IMG/VR virus record: IMGVR_UViG_3300021963_000110
Span: 1-64,000 of that record
Origin: a virus
Strand: one strand, 5' to 3'
Length of the DNA: 64,000 bases
The translations under genes were made by a program, and so were the position numbers. How positions within the stretch are numbered: the first letter of the stretch is position 1; each line of letters starts with the position of its first letter. Below the pieces are notes generated by a model that worked only from the letters and a program-made list of their open reading frames with translations, ran no database searches and was not told the origin of the DNA. Shown here piece by piece: positions 12,505-20,126 of this stretch.

Positions 12505-14316
12505 TTAACCTTCACATGCTAAACAAACGTCTTCGGTTGCTAATGCTTTCAAGTCAATCTCTTCCATGACTTGTCGCTCTATTTTCTTTGATATCTTATC
12601 TGCCTTACCAATCTTTTCTGAACGGCAATAGTATAATGTCTTTAAGCCTTGTTTCCACGCTTGAAAGTGAACAGCATGGATATACTTAATATTACTATCG
12701 GGTCTAAAGAATAGATTAACAGATTGTGCTTGATCTATATACTGTTGTCTATCTGCAGAATGTTGAACAACCCAACGCTGGTCAATTTCCATAGATGTTT
12801 TAAATACTTCTTTATCCCAATCAGACAACCAAGTTAAATGCTGTACCGATCCATCATTAGCAATAATTGAAGACCAGATATCATTGTAGTCATTTTGTGA
12901 TACTGTACCACTGTCACTTGAAAGATGCTTTTCAATAACTCTATTTAACCATTTGTTTTTGTTGAGCATTGAACCCGATAAAGTATCTTGTCTATATGCG
13001 TTCGCACGAAGGGGCTCAATAGAAGGGGAAGTATTACCCATAATGATAGAAGAAGAAGCGTTTGGAGCAATAGCAAGCATATGAGAGAAGCGGCGTCCAG
13101 TACCTGCCGCATCGGGTGCTTCGCCTCTTTCGGTACCCAATTGAATATTTGCATTATCTAGTTCCTTGCGAATGTGACCGAATATCTTATGGTTCAATCC
13201 TGTTGCTGATGCCGATTCCCATGGGATGCTTTTCTTTTGTAAAAGAGCATGCCAACCGAGAGCACCAATACCAATAGACCGTTCGCGAATAGCAGAATAT
13301 CGTGCGCGTGATATGCTATCAGGAGCATTATCAATGAAATACTGCAAGACGTTATCGAGCATCTCTGCAACGTCCCGAAGAAAAAGTCTGTCATCTTTCC
13401 AATCATCGTAATACTCCAAGTTCAAAGAGGATAAGCAACATACCGCAGTACGATCTTTATCCGTAGGTAAAATAATTTCACTGCACAAATTAGATTGTTT
13501 AATACTTAGTCCCAGTTTCTTTTGGAACTCAGGCATTGCTCTATTGCTACTATCAATAAAATGTAGATAGGGCTCACCTGTTTGCATACGCATATCTAAA
13601 ATACGTTGCCATAATTCTCTTGCTGACACTTTATCTCTAACTTCGCCATTGTGAGGATCTTTTAATTCCCATGTGTCATCCATCTCGGGATCAATCATTG
13701 CACGTTCAATTAAATGCATAAAATCATCAGTGATATTAATACCGTGATGCAAATTCAAACAACGCATATTGGGATCGCCTGTTGGCTTTCTCATCTCTAG
13801 AAAAATAAGAATGTCCGGATGAGAAATATCAAGATAAGCGGCATAGCTACCACGACGAGTCCTACCTTGTCTATAAGCGAGAGATGATGCGTCATATGTG
13901 CGAAGGTGGGGCATGACTCCAACCGATTTATCATCCGATGAACGTATTCCGATACCAATTCCAACTCCTCCACCCATCATGGATAACCAATTTACTTCGG
14001 CCAGACAATCGACCAAACCTTCTGCACTATCATGTAGATAAGGTAAAAAACATGATATAGGAAGGCCACGCTTACTACGCCCAAAGCTGAGAATAGGAGT
14101 AGAATAAGACAACCAATGTCTACTGCTGTACTCATAAAGTCTTTGCGAATGTTCTCGATTTGACCCGAACGTCTTGGAAACATATGCGAACCTTTCTTGC
14201 GGTGAGACCTCATCCTCCTTCATATAGCTTTCTTTTAATCTTTTAATACCTAGCTCGTCAAATAGACTATCTCTAGAATAGTCGACATTAATCCCATGCA
14301 CAATTTCTTGCGTCAT
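12505..14316 (-). CDS. nrdA: Ribonucleotide reductase class I large subunit, short form
   Basis: 603 residues, against about 750-760 for E. coli and T4 NrdA. The N-terminal ATP-cone is missing, so dATP inhibition through that domain is not expected. The catalytic radical Cys278 sits in NLCSE with Asn276 and Glu280. Cys89 and Cys293/294 supply the active-site disulfide, LYYCRS gives the radical-transfer tyrosine pair, and the C-terminal shuttle cysteines are Cys598 and Cys601 (CLACEG). It reduces NDPs to dNDPs with NrdB. A GGAG ribosome-binding site lies five bases upstream of ATG 14316. iscU follows after two bases. Confidence 0.92.
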   Translation of the reverse strand: MTQEIVHGINVDYSRDSLFDELGIKRLKESYMKEDEVSPQERFAYVSKTFGSNREHSQRLYEYSSRHWLSYSTPILSFGRSKRGLPISCFLPYLHDSAEGLVDCLAEVNWLSMMGGGVGIGIGIRSSDDKSVGVMPHLRTYDASSLAYRQGRTRRGSYAAYLDISHPDILIFLEMRKPTGDPNMRCLNLHHGINITDDFMHLIERAMIDPEMDDTWELKDPHNGEVRDKVSARELWQRILDMRMQTGEPYLHFIDSSNRAMPEFQKKLGLSIKQSNLCSEIILPTDKDRTAVCCLSSLNLEYYDDWKDDRLFLRDVAEMLDNVLQYFIDNAPDSISRARYSAIRERSIGIGALGWHALLQKKSIPWESASATGLNHKIFGHIRKELDNANIQLGTERGEAPDAAGTGRRFSHMLAIAPNASSSIIMGNTSPSIEPLRANAYRQDTLSGSMLNKNKWLNRVIEKHLSSDSGTVSQNDYNDIWSSIIANDGSVQHLTWLSDWDKEVFKTSMEIDQRWVVQHSADRQQYIDQAQSVNLFFRPDSNIKYIHAVHFQAWKQGLKTLYYCRSEKIGKADKISKKIERQVMEEIDLKALATEDVCLACEG

Positions 14317-14337
14317 CTTTACTCCAATTTTTTTATT

Positions 14338-14526
14338 TTAAACTACTGATAGTGCAGCATTACAAATTTGTACTACATATCTTATTGTTTTTTCATCTCC
14401 AGCACATTCTTGTGCTACTCTAACATCTTTTATTTCTTGTAACAAATAATTTCGTTCCTCAACACTAATGTTTCCTATTTGGCAGGCTTCAACTATTGAT
14501 TGTATCTCTTGTTCTAATGGATGCAT
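14338..14526 (-). CDS. Hypothetical helical protein
   Basis: 62 residues from ATG 14526 (MHPLEQEIQSIVEACQIGNI), chosen because a GGAGA stands seven bases upstream. Starting one codon group earlier would put that site inside the frame. All-helical and soluble, with three Cys that form no motif. I do not recognise it. It overlaps the stop of the lipoprotein gene by TAATG and precedes nrdA by 21 bases. Confidence 0.6.
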   Translation of the reverse strand: MHPLEQEIQSIVEACQIGNISVEERNYLLQEIKDVRVAQECAGDEKTIRYVVQICNAALSVV

Positions 14527-14888
14527 TATCGATTCTCCCATGCGGTTTTTGTTGCGTTTATTCTTTGTGTCGCTGTCTTTTTGCCTAATTCACAAAAGGT
14601 TTTACTTGCACCGCTATTCATCTTTATTGCGTGACTATGTAATCCTTTGATATTATCTTTCTGCGGATCATTTCGCCATTCTGTATATTTTGACAAATGC
14701 TCTGTATATGCAATTACATTTGACCAATTACTTTTTTCACAATCAACTTTATTAATCTCAATATCAGCACTGACTAAATAACCAAACATAATTGGGTCAT
14801 GTGGTCTTGGCCAATATTTTTGCAAATTGCTTACAGTACTACATCCTGCAAGCAAAGTAATACTTAATAATACTAATAACTTTTTCAT
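14526..14888 (-). CDS. Small lipoprotein
   Basis: 120 residues with a clear lipoprotein signal: MKKLLVLLSITLLAGC, lipobox LAGC with lipidated Cys16. The mature part is soluble and basic and contains Cys at about 50 and 98. The family is unknown to me. It sits directly after the o-spanin gene (ATGA overlap), so it may be a lysis accessory or a superinfection-exclusion lipoprotein; position is the only support. Confidence 0.65.
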   Translation of the reverse strand: MKKLLVLLSITLLAGCSTVSNLQKYWPRPHDPIMFGYLVSADIEINKVDCEKSNWSNVIAYTEHLSKYTEWRNDPQKDNIKGLHSHAIKMNSGASKTFCELGKKTATQRINATKTAWENR

Positions 14889-15151
14889 TTTATTCCTTCG
14901 TATATTGTTTTTTGTACGTTATACCATTCTATCCATGCATCCATTTTAACTGCACATTCATAATATGCAGTATAGTTTACAGTAACTATTTTTGCTACAT
15001 CGCTTAATTTTGCGTCAGGGCTAAGTTCTTGTAGATTTGGGCATTTTGTCAGTAATACTTTAGGCACTTCTGGAAATTTTGCAACAACAGGAACAGTTGT
15101 TGAACATCCCGTTAATGATATGAGCAATAAAAGCATAATGATAGATTTCAT
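14885..15151 (-). CDS. Outer-membrane spanin subunit (Rz1-like lipoprotein)
   Basis: 88 residues. The lipoprotein signal is MKSIIMLLLLISLTGC (Cys16), followed by a short mature protein with VAKFPEVPKVLLTKCPNL and a C-terminal WIEWYNVQKTIYEGIK helix. This arrangement is common in phage Rz1-like proteins. With the upstream gene it would form the spanin complex that fuses inner and outer membranes at lysis, implying a Gram-negative host. The start overlaps the i-spanin stop (ATGA). Confidence 0.7.
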   Translation of the reverse strand: MKSIIMLLLLISLTGCSTTVPVVAKFPEVPKVLLTKCPNLQELSPDAKLSDVAKIVTVNYTAYYECAVKMDAWIEWYNVQKTIYEGIK

Positions 15152-15594
15152 CTGCGTTCCTTCGCTGCGTCATTGTGCGATATAAAAAATTCCTTAGGAA
15201 GTTCACAAATACCGCCAGGAGCAAATTTAGTATCGTATTTGATAATTTCTCTATCTATGTACTTTATAACTTCTTCGCCTTTTTCGCGAACTACCTTTTG
15301 CTTATATACTACCTTTTCCTGTATCTTAATGTTTTCTTTTTTGCTCTCAACTTCTGCGGCGGCAACTTTTGCTTCTAACTCTTTTACTTTTTCCATCATT
15401 GCGGCTTGTATGCCAAGTCCGCCTTCAAAGTATACACCCATTACAAACAATACAAATCCTACTATTCTAATAGGAATGTAATAATTGCTTATGAATGGTA
15501 TAACCTTAAGTACCATGCTGATAATGATAATTAGCAATCCTGCTGCTAAGATAGCATGAAAGAAAGTACTAGGTAATAGAGATAGATACCACAT
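15148..15594 (-). CDS. Inner-membrane spanin subunit (Rz-like)
   Basis: 148 residues. There are two N-terminal membrane segments (about 10-29 and 40-56), then a long charged coiled coil (about 66-125), then CELPKEFFISHNDAA, the kind of terminal motif seen in Rz-like i-spanins. Classical Rz has a single membrane span, so the doubled hydrophobic region is unusual and might add holin-like activity. It is coupled to the MazG-like gene upstream (TAATG) and the o-spanin gene downstream. Confidence 0.65.
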   Translation of the reverse strand: MWYLSLLPSTFFHAILAAGLLIIIISMVLKVIPFISNYYIPIRIVGFVLFVMGVYFEGGLGIQAAMMEKVKELEAKVAAAEVESKKENIKIQEKVVYKQKVVREKGEEVIKYIDREIIKYDTKFAPGGICELPKEFFISHNDAAKERR

Positions 15595-15989
15595 TAAGAT
15601 TCTAATATTTGTTTAATGTTTGGCGGTACAAATGTGTCAGGTTTTAATACCTTACCATCTTCCCGTTTGATCAACTTACCATCAACCATCTTAGACATAT
15701 TAGATCGCGCAACTTCATCCCATACTGCTTGTTGCGGAATGCCCAATGAATGTTCTAAGCCTTCAATAACCCATTTCAAATCTGCACACGCATCTGCGAT
15801 TTCAATTATATCGGTTTCATTCCACGCGTGCATCAATTCTTTATATTCTTCTACAATTAACTTCATATAAAGTGCTGCTTGCTCAAATCTTTCTGGTGGT
15901 AAACCTGTGTGATCTGGAACACCGGGTTCACCGTAGACGTTTTGCTCGCCTGCAAGCATAAACTTCTTCACATCATCATTACTGTTCAT
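15594..15989 (-). CDS. MazG-like NTP pyrophosphohydrolase
   Basis: 131 residues, all-alpha. EEYKELMHAWNETD followed by EIADACADLKWVIEGL gives the ExxE(L) and ExxD metal-binding pattern of the MazG/PRA-PH superfamily. Members hydrolyse dNTPs or NTPs to monophosphates and PPi and may alter nucleotide pools or alarmone levels. It overlaps the thyX 3' end by 11 bases, so it fits the nucleotide block. Confidence 0.75.
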   Translation of the reverse strand: MNSNDDVKKFMLAGEQNVYGEPGVPDHTGLPPERFEQAALYMKLIVEEYKELMHAWNETDIIEIADACADLKWVIEGLEHSLGIPQQAVWDEVARSNMSKMVDGKLIKREDGKVLKPDTFVPPNIKQILES

Positions 15990-16665
15990 TTACTAAATCC
16001 TTAGTCATAGGGAAAATTTCTGTAATCACTTCAGCAATAGCTAGGGCAATTTCAGCGTGTTCTTTCTGAGTTCCATTGCCAGCTCGTAGAACTATATAGT
16101 GGATCCAACTTCTCAAGGTACCATTCATATAAAGTCTACTAACCGTCAACCCCTCGGGTAGAACTGCACGAGCTTGTTCTTTGGCAATGCCTTTAGCTAC
16201 TGCCCAAGAATATATATCCCGGGTTTTATTTATAAGATCGCGCTGTAAATTTTGCCACTGATAAGCAATTTGTCTCTGTTCATCATTCTGTAAATCTATC
16301 TCAACAGAATTTTGTCTGTTTTTAGTATCTTGCAGACGAGCTTCACGAATAACAAAATCTAAATCCTGTGTAGGATCAGCATATCTTTGACTAAACTCCT
16401 GAAAAGAAAAACTTCTATGACGAAGAATCTGTCGCGCAATATCCCTTGTAGTTTCAATCTCAACGCACGCAGATACCATCTCAAGTGGTGACCAGTGTTG
16501 ATGTTTAATCAAATACTTAATCAACTTCTCAGATGTCTCTGTGTTGTATTGGTTTGCTGGATTCGAAACTCTTGCACAAAATGCTACTAGATCTTGTGCG
16601 TCATACAAACCGTCGGACACTAACTCTCGTGTCGGTTTGCTATAACTAATTAACTTACATTTCAT
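15979..16665 (-). CDS. thyX: Flavin-dependent thymidylate synthase
   Basis: 228 residues with the ThyX signature RHRSFSFQEFSQRY at 82-95 and a C-terminal GNGTQKEHAEIALAIAEVI helix. It methylates dUMP to dTMP using FAD, NADPH and methylene-tetrahydrofolate. Together with dCMP deaminase and the reductase it gives a complete dCMP to dTMP route. It starts three bases after the primase stop and overlaps the MazG-like gene. Confidence 0.92.
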   Translation of the reverse strand: MKCKLISYSKPTRELVSDGLYDAQDLVAFCARVSNPANQYNTETSEKLIKYLIKHQHWSPLEMVSACVEIETTRDIARQILRHRSFSFQEFSQRYADPTQDLDFVIREARLQDTKNRQNSVEIDLQNDEQRQIAYQWQNLQRDLINKTRDIYSWAVAKGIAKEQARAVLPEGLTVSRLYMNGTLRSWIHYIVLRAGNGTQKEHAEIALAIAEVITEIFPMTKDLVNEQ

Positions 16666-17682
16666 TTAACACCTCTTCCATGATACGAATTTCATTTTTG
16701 CTTCTAGACCATTATATATGTTCTTCTTAATTATGTTCAATGGTTCTTTGCCCGTTAACACAATATCATTAATATCTTTTTCTTCTAAAGTCTGCGGCCA
16801 TACAACAATATTATAATTGCTATTGATAGCTTTGTCTATAATTTTACAAACTTCTTTGTTTCTAGGTTGGTTGTCAAAAATAACAACTAATCTTTCTTTT
16901 GGAATGCCCAATGAATCTAGTTTACCAAATGCTGTACCTGCAACCGCAATACAATTTGGAATGAATAAACTATCAATAGGACCCTCAACAACATAAACCT
17001 TTTTGTTCTTATCCACAAAATCTAAACCAAATATAAATGGTTTATCATCATTGATCTTAATAGTAACATATCTTAAAGATTCGCCTCTTAGGGCTCTACA
17101 AGTTACACCAACTAATAAACCTTTTTCATCATAGAAAGGAATAACCAATCTGGGTTCTTTGGTCTTTAATGTGTCTTTATACTTGTCCGATAATTGTTCT
17201 ATTTTTCTAATGTCGTCGACAAAGTATAACTGTTTAAATTTTTCTCTTGGGATTTTTCTTTTTAAACAAAACTGCACTGCTTCATTATCATCGGGCAATT
17301 TATCTAAACGGTCAAGTAATTCATCTAATAAATTTTTTGGTTCAAACACAGGCGCAGCCATTTTAAATTTATCTTCAACCTTTTGATGCGGTTTATTTAA
17401 TGGCAGACCTTCACTATATCGTTCCATAGTATATTGATTATACATCAAAGAGTCCATTTGTTTTAAGAATGACCCAAAGTGTAATGATGCATCGCAGTTA
17501 TGACATTTATAAAACAAATCGTTTTTAACGGCATAAAAGTACCCACGCGTTTTATTCTTTTTTGAAGAAGAATCTCCGCAAATGGTACAACGACAGTTAT
17601 ACAGATGGTCGTTCTTTTGTTTGAACAACGGCAACCGATTACTGATTAATTTTAAGTATTTAAGATCAAGAAATAAAGACAC
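16666..17682 (-). CDS. DNA primase, T4 gp61-like
   Basis: 338 residues, near the T4 gp61 length. The N-terminal zinc site is Cys32-x2-Cys35 with Cys60-x2-Cys63 (CTICGD and CHNCDA). The TOPRIM motifs are VYVVEGPIDSLF (Glu near 233) and VVIFDNQPRN (near 270). It makes RNA primers for lagging-strand synthesis with the replicative helicase. The start is GTG at 17680-17682, with GGAG seven bases upstream. A promoter (17705-17733) and palindrome (17683-17707) lie immediately before it, so it heads the metabolic operon. Confidence 0.85.
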   Translation of the reverse strand: MSLFLDLKYLKLISNRLPLFKQKNDHLYNCRCTICGDSSSKKNKTRGYFYAVKNDLFYKCHNCDASLHFGSFLKQMDSLMYNQYTMERYSEGLPLNKPHQKVEDKFKMAAPVFEPKNLLDELLDRLDKLPDDNEAVQFCLKRKIPREKFKQLYFVDDIRKIEQLSDKYKDTLKTKEPRLVIPFYDEKGLLVGVTCRALRGESLRYVTIKINDDKPFIFGLDFVDKNKKVYVVEGPIDSLFIPNCIAVAGTAFGKLDSLGIPKERLVVIFDNQPRNKEVCKIIDKAINSNYNIVVWPQTLEEKDINDIVLTGKEPLNIIKKNIYNGLEAKMKFVSWKRC

Positions 17683-17707
17683 AATAAGACTCCAGGAGAG
17701 TCTTATT
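17683..17707. promoter_or_regulatory. Perfect 10-bp palindrome over the primase leader (possible operator)
   Basis: Arms AATAAGACTC (17683-17692) and GAGTCTTATT (17698-17707) flank a 5-base loop. It covers the last bases of the -10 box, the expected +1 and the GGAG ribosome-binding site, and touches the GTG start. The mRNA probably begins inside it, so a DNA operator fits better than an RNA hairpin. No U-tract follows it as a terminator would need. Confidence 0.5.
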
Positions 17708-17733
17708 ATAATATAAACAGGCTATAAGGTCAA
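17705..17733 (-). promoter_or_regulatory. Sigma70-type promoter for the primase/metabolic operon
   Basis: On the minus strand TTGACC (17728-17733), a 17-bp spacer and TATAAT (17705-17710). The -35 box overlaps the stop codon of the gene at 17730. It is the only near-consensus sigma70-type promoter I found on the minus strand right of 3517. Confidence 0.7.
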
Positions 17734-18035
17734 TTGAAAAGTGGTTGAATCTTATCAATATGGCCAGCTAGGAAGCCAACTACGGCTAATCCGCCCCATG
17801 CCATATATGTCCATTTGTCTTTTAATTTTTCCATTTGCTCAATCTTATGATTAAGCTCGGCATGCTGAGCGCAAGAAGCATCGTACATCTTATCGAGTTT
17901 TGCGCTAAGATCATCGCGCGTTTTATCCAAACAATCATGCATTTCCTTAACATCGGTTTTTAAGGTATCAATTTTTTCATTAATACCTTCGACCTTAGTC
18001 TCAAGTATGCCGATTCTTTCTTGCGAAGTAGCCAT
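17730..18035 (-). CDS. Coiled-coil protein with C-terminal membrane anchor
   Basis: 101 residues. Heptad-like charged helices run to about residue 72 (GILETKVEGINEKIDTLKTD and so on), then one membrane span at about 76-91 (YMAWGGLAVVGFLAG) and a short tail. The layout recalls XhlA-like phage membrane proteins linked with holins, but it is too generic to name. A lysis or membrane-remodelling role is possible. It is followed by the primase promoter. Confidence 0.65.
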   Translation of the reverse strand: MATSQERIGILETKVEGINEKIDTLKTDVKEMHDCLDKTRDDLSAKLDKMYDASCAQHAELNHKIEQMEKLKDKWTYMAWGGLAVVGFLAGHIDKIQPLFN

Positions 18036-18038
18036 TTT

Positions 18039-18374
18039 TTATTTTTTCTTTTTAGCTTTTGCAACAGCTGTTTTTGTTTTTGTTGTAGCTTTTTTAACTA
18101 CAGCAGTTGCGTCAGCCAAATTAACTTTGCCGTCATCATTTACATCAAGTGTAGCTTTTGCCTCTTCAACAAATTCTTTAACTTCTTGAGTAACTGTAGG
18201 AACAAATGTAGGTGTTACAGGTGCGGTTGGTGTTGGTTCAGCCGGCGGTACTTCTTCTACAACAGGTTGAGCCTGTTCTGTTTTTACAACAGTTTCAGGA
18301 ATATCTTTACCTTTTCTCAAAATAAAATAACCTGCTACTGCAAGAATTGCGACTGCTACGATGATAATTTCCAT
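18039..18374 (-). CDS. Membrane-anchored protein with a dockerin-like calcium loop
   Basis: 111 residues. An N-terminal membrane span (2-19) is followed by a Pro/Glu/Thr linker (about 25-62), then a canonical 12-residue calcium loop, DVNDDGKVNLAD (Asp77, Asn79, Asp81, Asp88) with a flanking helix, and a Lys-rich C-terminus. The loop is exactly the dockerin type I or EF-hand-like form, but only one of the usual two repeats is present. The function in a phage is unknown; calcium-dependent contact with a cell-envelope or virion partner can be imagined. The start overlaps the upstream stop (TAATG). Confidence 0.65.
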   Translation of the reverse strand: MEIIIVAVAILAVAGYFILRKGKDIPETVVKTEQAQPVVEEVPPAEPTPTAPVTPTFVPTVTQEVKEFVEEAKATLDVNDDGKVNLADATAVVKKATTKTKTAVAKAKKKK

Positions 18375-18922
18375 TATTTTCTCCTAAAAATACTATTTGA
18401 ATCAACCCATTTTTTCTGACGCTTTTTGCTAATCGGCGGTTGATCTGGCGGCAATCCCGCAATCCCCGGAGTTACTGCGGCATTGTTTGCTGCAACTGCT
18501 CCCTCGCCCTCTTCAGAAAACTGCTTGAATGTGAACATTTTACGATCATTGAGATACTCCTCAACTAATATAAGTTCTTCATTTAAATCAGACTTAACTT
18601 TATTTATATATCTTAATTCCAAGTCAATCGGCTCTTTGCCTTCTTCTAATGATTCTTTTATTAATGCATATGCAGCTGCTAATGAAACAAATTGTTTATT
18701 TGCGATTGGCACCTTTTCCACAATTTTCTTTAATCTAAATACTAATCTGTGTAAAAGAGTATAAGCATCTCTTTCCTGTACAGTATTTAGATCGCGCATT
18801 TTAATTAATTCATTGCCCTTATCGTCAATGATACCTAACTTGAATGCATCTGTTTTGTTAAATGGCGTTACTAGAAGTTTAAGTATTCTATATGCTATAA
18901 CTGAATCTACAAATTTTCCCAT
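18374..18922 (-). CDS. Conserved T4-like phage protein, possibly virion-related
   Basis: 182 residues. The N-terminal part (KFVDSVIAYRILKLLVTPFN, then AFKLGIIDDKGNEL and AYTLLHRLVFRLKKI) is a sequence type I recall as widely conserved in aquatic T4-like phages without an assigned role. The C-terminus is Pro/Ala-rich with a basic end (KKRQKKW). A capsid, prohead-core or scaffold role would fit a helical protein with a basic tail, but this is a guess. Confidence 0.65.
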   Translation of the reverse strand: MGKFVDSVIAYRILKLLVTPFNKTDAFKLGIIDDKGNELIKMRDLNTVQERDAYTLLHRLVFRLKKIVEKVPIANKQFVSLAAAYALIKESLEEGKEPIDLELRYINKVKSDLNEELILVEEYLNDRKMFTFKQFSEEGEGAVAANNAAVTPGIAGLPPDQPPISKKRQKKWVDSNSIFRRK

Positions 18923-18933
18923 TTTATTTCTCT

Positions 18934-18961
18934 TTTATACGTTTGCTGTATTTGTTGATGG
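18934..18961. repeat. 28-bp repeat at the 3' end of an adhesin gene (copy B)
   Basis: Identical to 4348-4375. It encodes the terminal PSTNTANV and stop of the glycine-rich adhesin at 18935. Confidence 0.8.
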
Positions 18962-20125
18962 GTAATATCTATTAGTGCCCCAAATAATTCTAACGGCGCC
19001 TTTAGCACCCCAACCAGTGGAGTGCGGGAATCCTGCGTACCAAAGAGATCCGCCACCACCGCCACCGAATGCGTATCCAGAGCTTCCTACAGTTTGACCA
19101 TACCCCTGATTGATACTCGCTGGAGGTTCTCCGCCTGAACCACCTTGACCAGTCCAGCCGGAGTCAAGATAATTTCCAACGCCGCCAGCACCACTTGCGC
19201 CTTCACCGTAGATACCTACACCGCCACCGCCTTTACCTTCATATCTAGTTCTACCGCCAGCACCACCACCGCCACCGTTTCCTGCTAATCCACTAAATGT
19301 TTCAGCATTACCACCGTTTCCGCTATAACCCGCAGCACCACCGCCACCGCCAGTATTAGAATATCCGCCATTGCCGCCGCCTTGACCTATTCGTAAATCG
19401 CCGCCGACGCCTTTGCCGCCCAAGACTTGCGCACCATAACCACCGCCGGCAAGAATTAAATTCGGTCCAAATGAACTATATCCTCCAGAAGCACCAATTG
19501 CGGTATTACTTTGTCCTGCTTGCCCGACAATCACCGTATAATTTTGGCCTCCAGTTGTTGTAACATTTCCCCATGACAATGCGCCGCCACCACCACCTGT
19601 AGAACCACCGCAACCACCACCACCAACCGCTACAACGCTGACAGAAGTAAATCCAAACGGCGCCACAAATGTGTATGTACCTGGAATGGTATATTCTTGT
19701 TGACCAGGTGGGGTTTGACTTGTATCATTTATAACGATTGAAGAAGATATTCCAGCAAGAGAACTTAATGTTCTACTTGGATCAGTATATACTGCAATAA
19801 CAAAAGATTCCGTTATGGGTTCAGTTGTTATATCTGAGATCAGAGTTATTCCTGTTGCAGTACCAGCGTTTTTAGATATAGAAATAGTGCCTGTAGGTAT
19901 AGTATTGGATGCAAAGTCAATATTACTAGCATTGGTAGGTTCTACTGCCCAATAAAGAGTTGTTGATCCGGTTGGCACATATTGTGCAAATACACTGAAT
20001 GATATACTGTTGCCTTCATTTACACTGTATGCAGATGGAGTAACCGAACAGGTAATCCTAGGTGATCCGGTGGAAGCAACTGTTATTGGGCCTGCAAATG
20101 ATATGTCTTGAAAAAACAATGACAT
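18935..20125 (-). CDS. Calx-beta plus glycine-rich adhesin-like protein
   Basis: 396 residues. One Calx-beta-like domain (about 25-135; YSVNEGNSISFSV, then a TEPITESF motif ending VINDTS) is followed by a glycine-rich domain (about 143-380) opening YTIPGTYTFVAPFGFTSVSV with many GGGGG runs, and the ending YYPSTNTANV. The order matches the protein at 4349 with two fewer Calx-beta repeats. It is likely a tail tip or fibre adhesin. Confidence 0.7.
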   Translation of the reverse strand: MSLFFQDISFAGPITVASTGSPRITCSVTPSAYSVNEGNSISFSVFAQYVPTGSTTLYWAVEPTNASNIDFASNTIPTGTISISKNAGTATGITLISDITTEPITESFVIAVYTDPSRTLSSLAGISSSIVINDTSQTPPGQQEYTIPGTYTFVAPFGFTSVSVVAVGGGGCGGSTGGGGGALSWGNVTTTGGQNYTVIVGQAGQSNTAIGASGGYSSFGPNLILAGGGYGAQVLGGKGVGGDLRIGQGGGNGGYSNTGGGGGAAGYSGNGGNAETFSGLAGNGGGGGAGGRTRYEGKGGGGVGIYGEGASGAGGVGNYLDSGWTGQGGSGGEPPASINQGYGQTVGSSGYAFGGGGGGSLWYAGFPHSTGWGAKGAVRIIWGTNRYYPSTNTANV

Positions 20126-20126
20126 T

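Noticed and set aside
16227-16234. TATAAATA octamers inside genes (16227, 18603, 42258)
   Set aside because: They lie within coding sequence far from a start codon. In such AT-rich DNA the octamer is expected by chance.
8506-17682. Search for IscS, a ferredoxin, HscA or an endolysin
   Set aside because: No frame in the window carries a PLP Lys motif of a cysteine desulfurase, a plant-type ferredoxin Cys pattern or a lysozyme or peptidase motif. These functions must come from the host or lie outside the window.
17683-17707. Palindrome read as a Rho-independent terminator for 17730
   Set aside because: No U-tract follows the stem, and it overlaps a promoter and a ribosome-binding site, so an operator is more likely.
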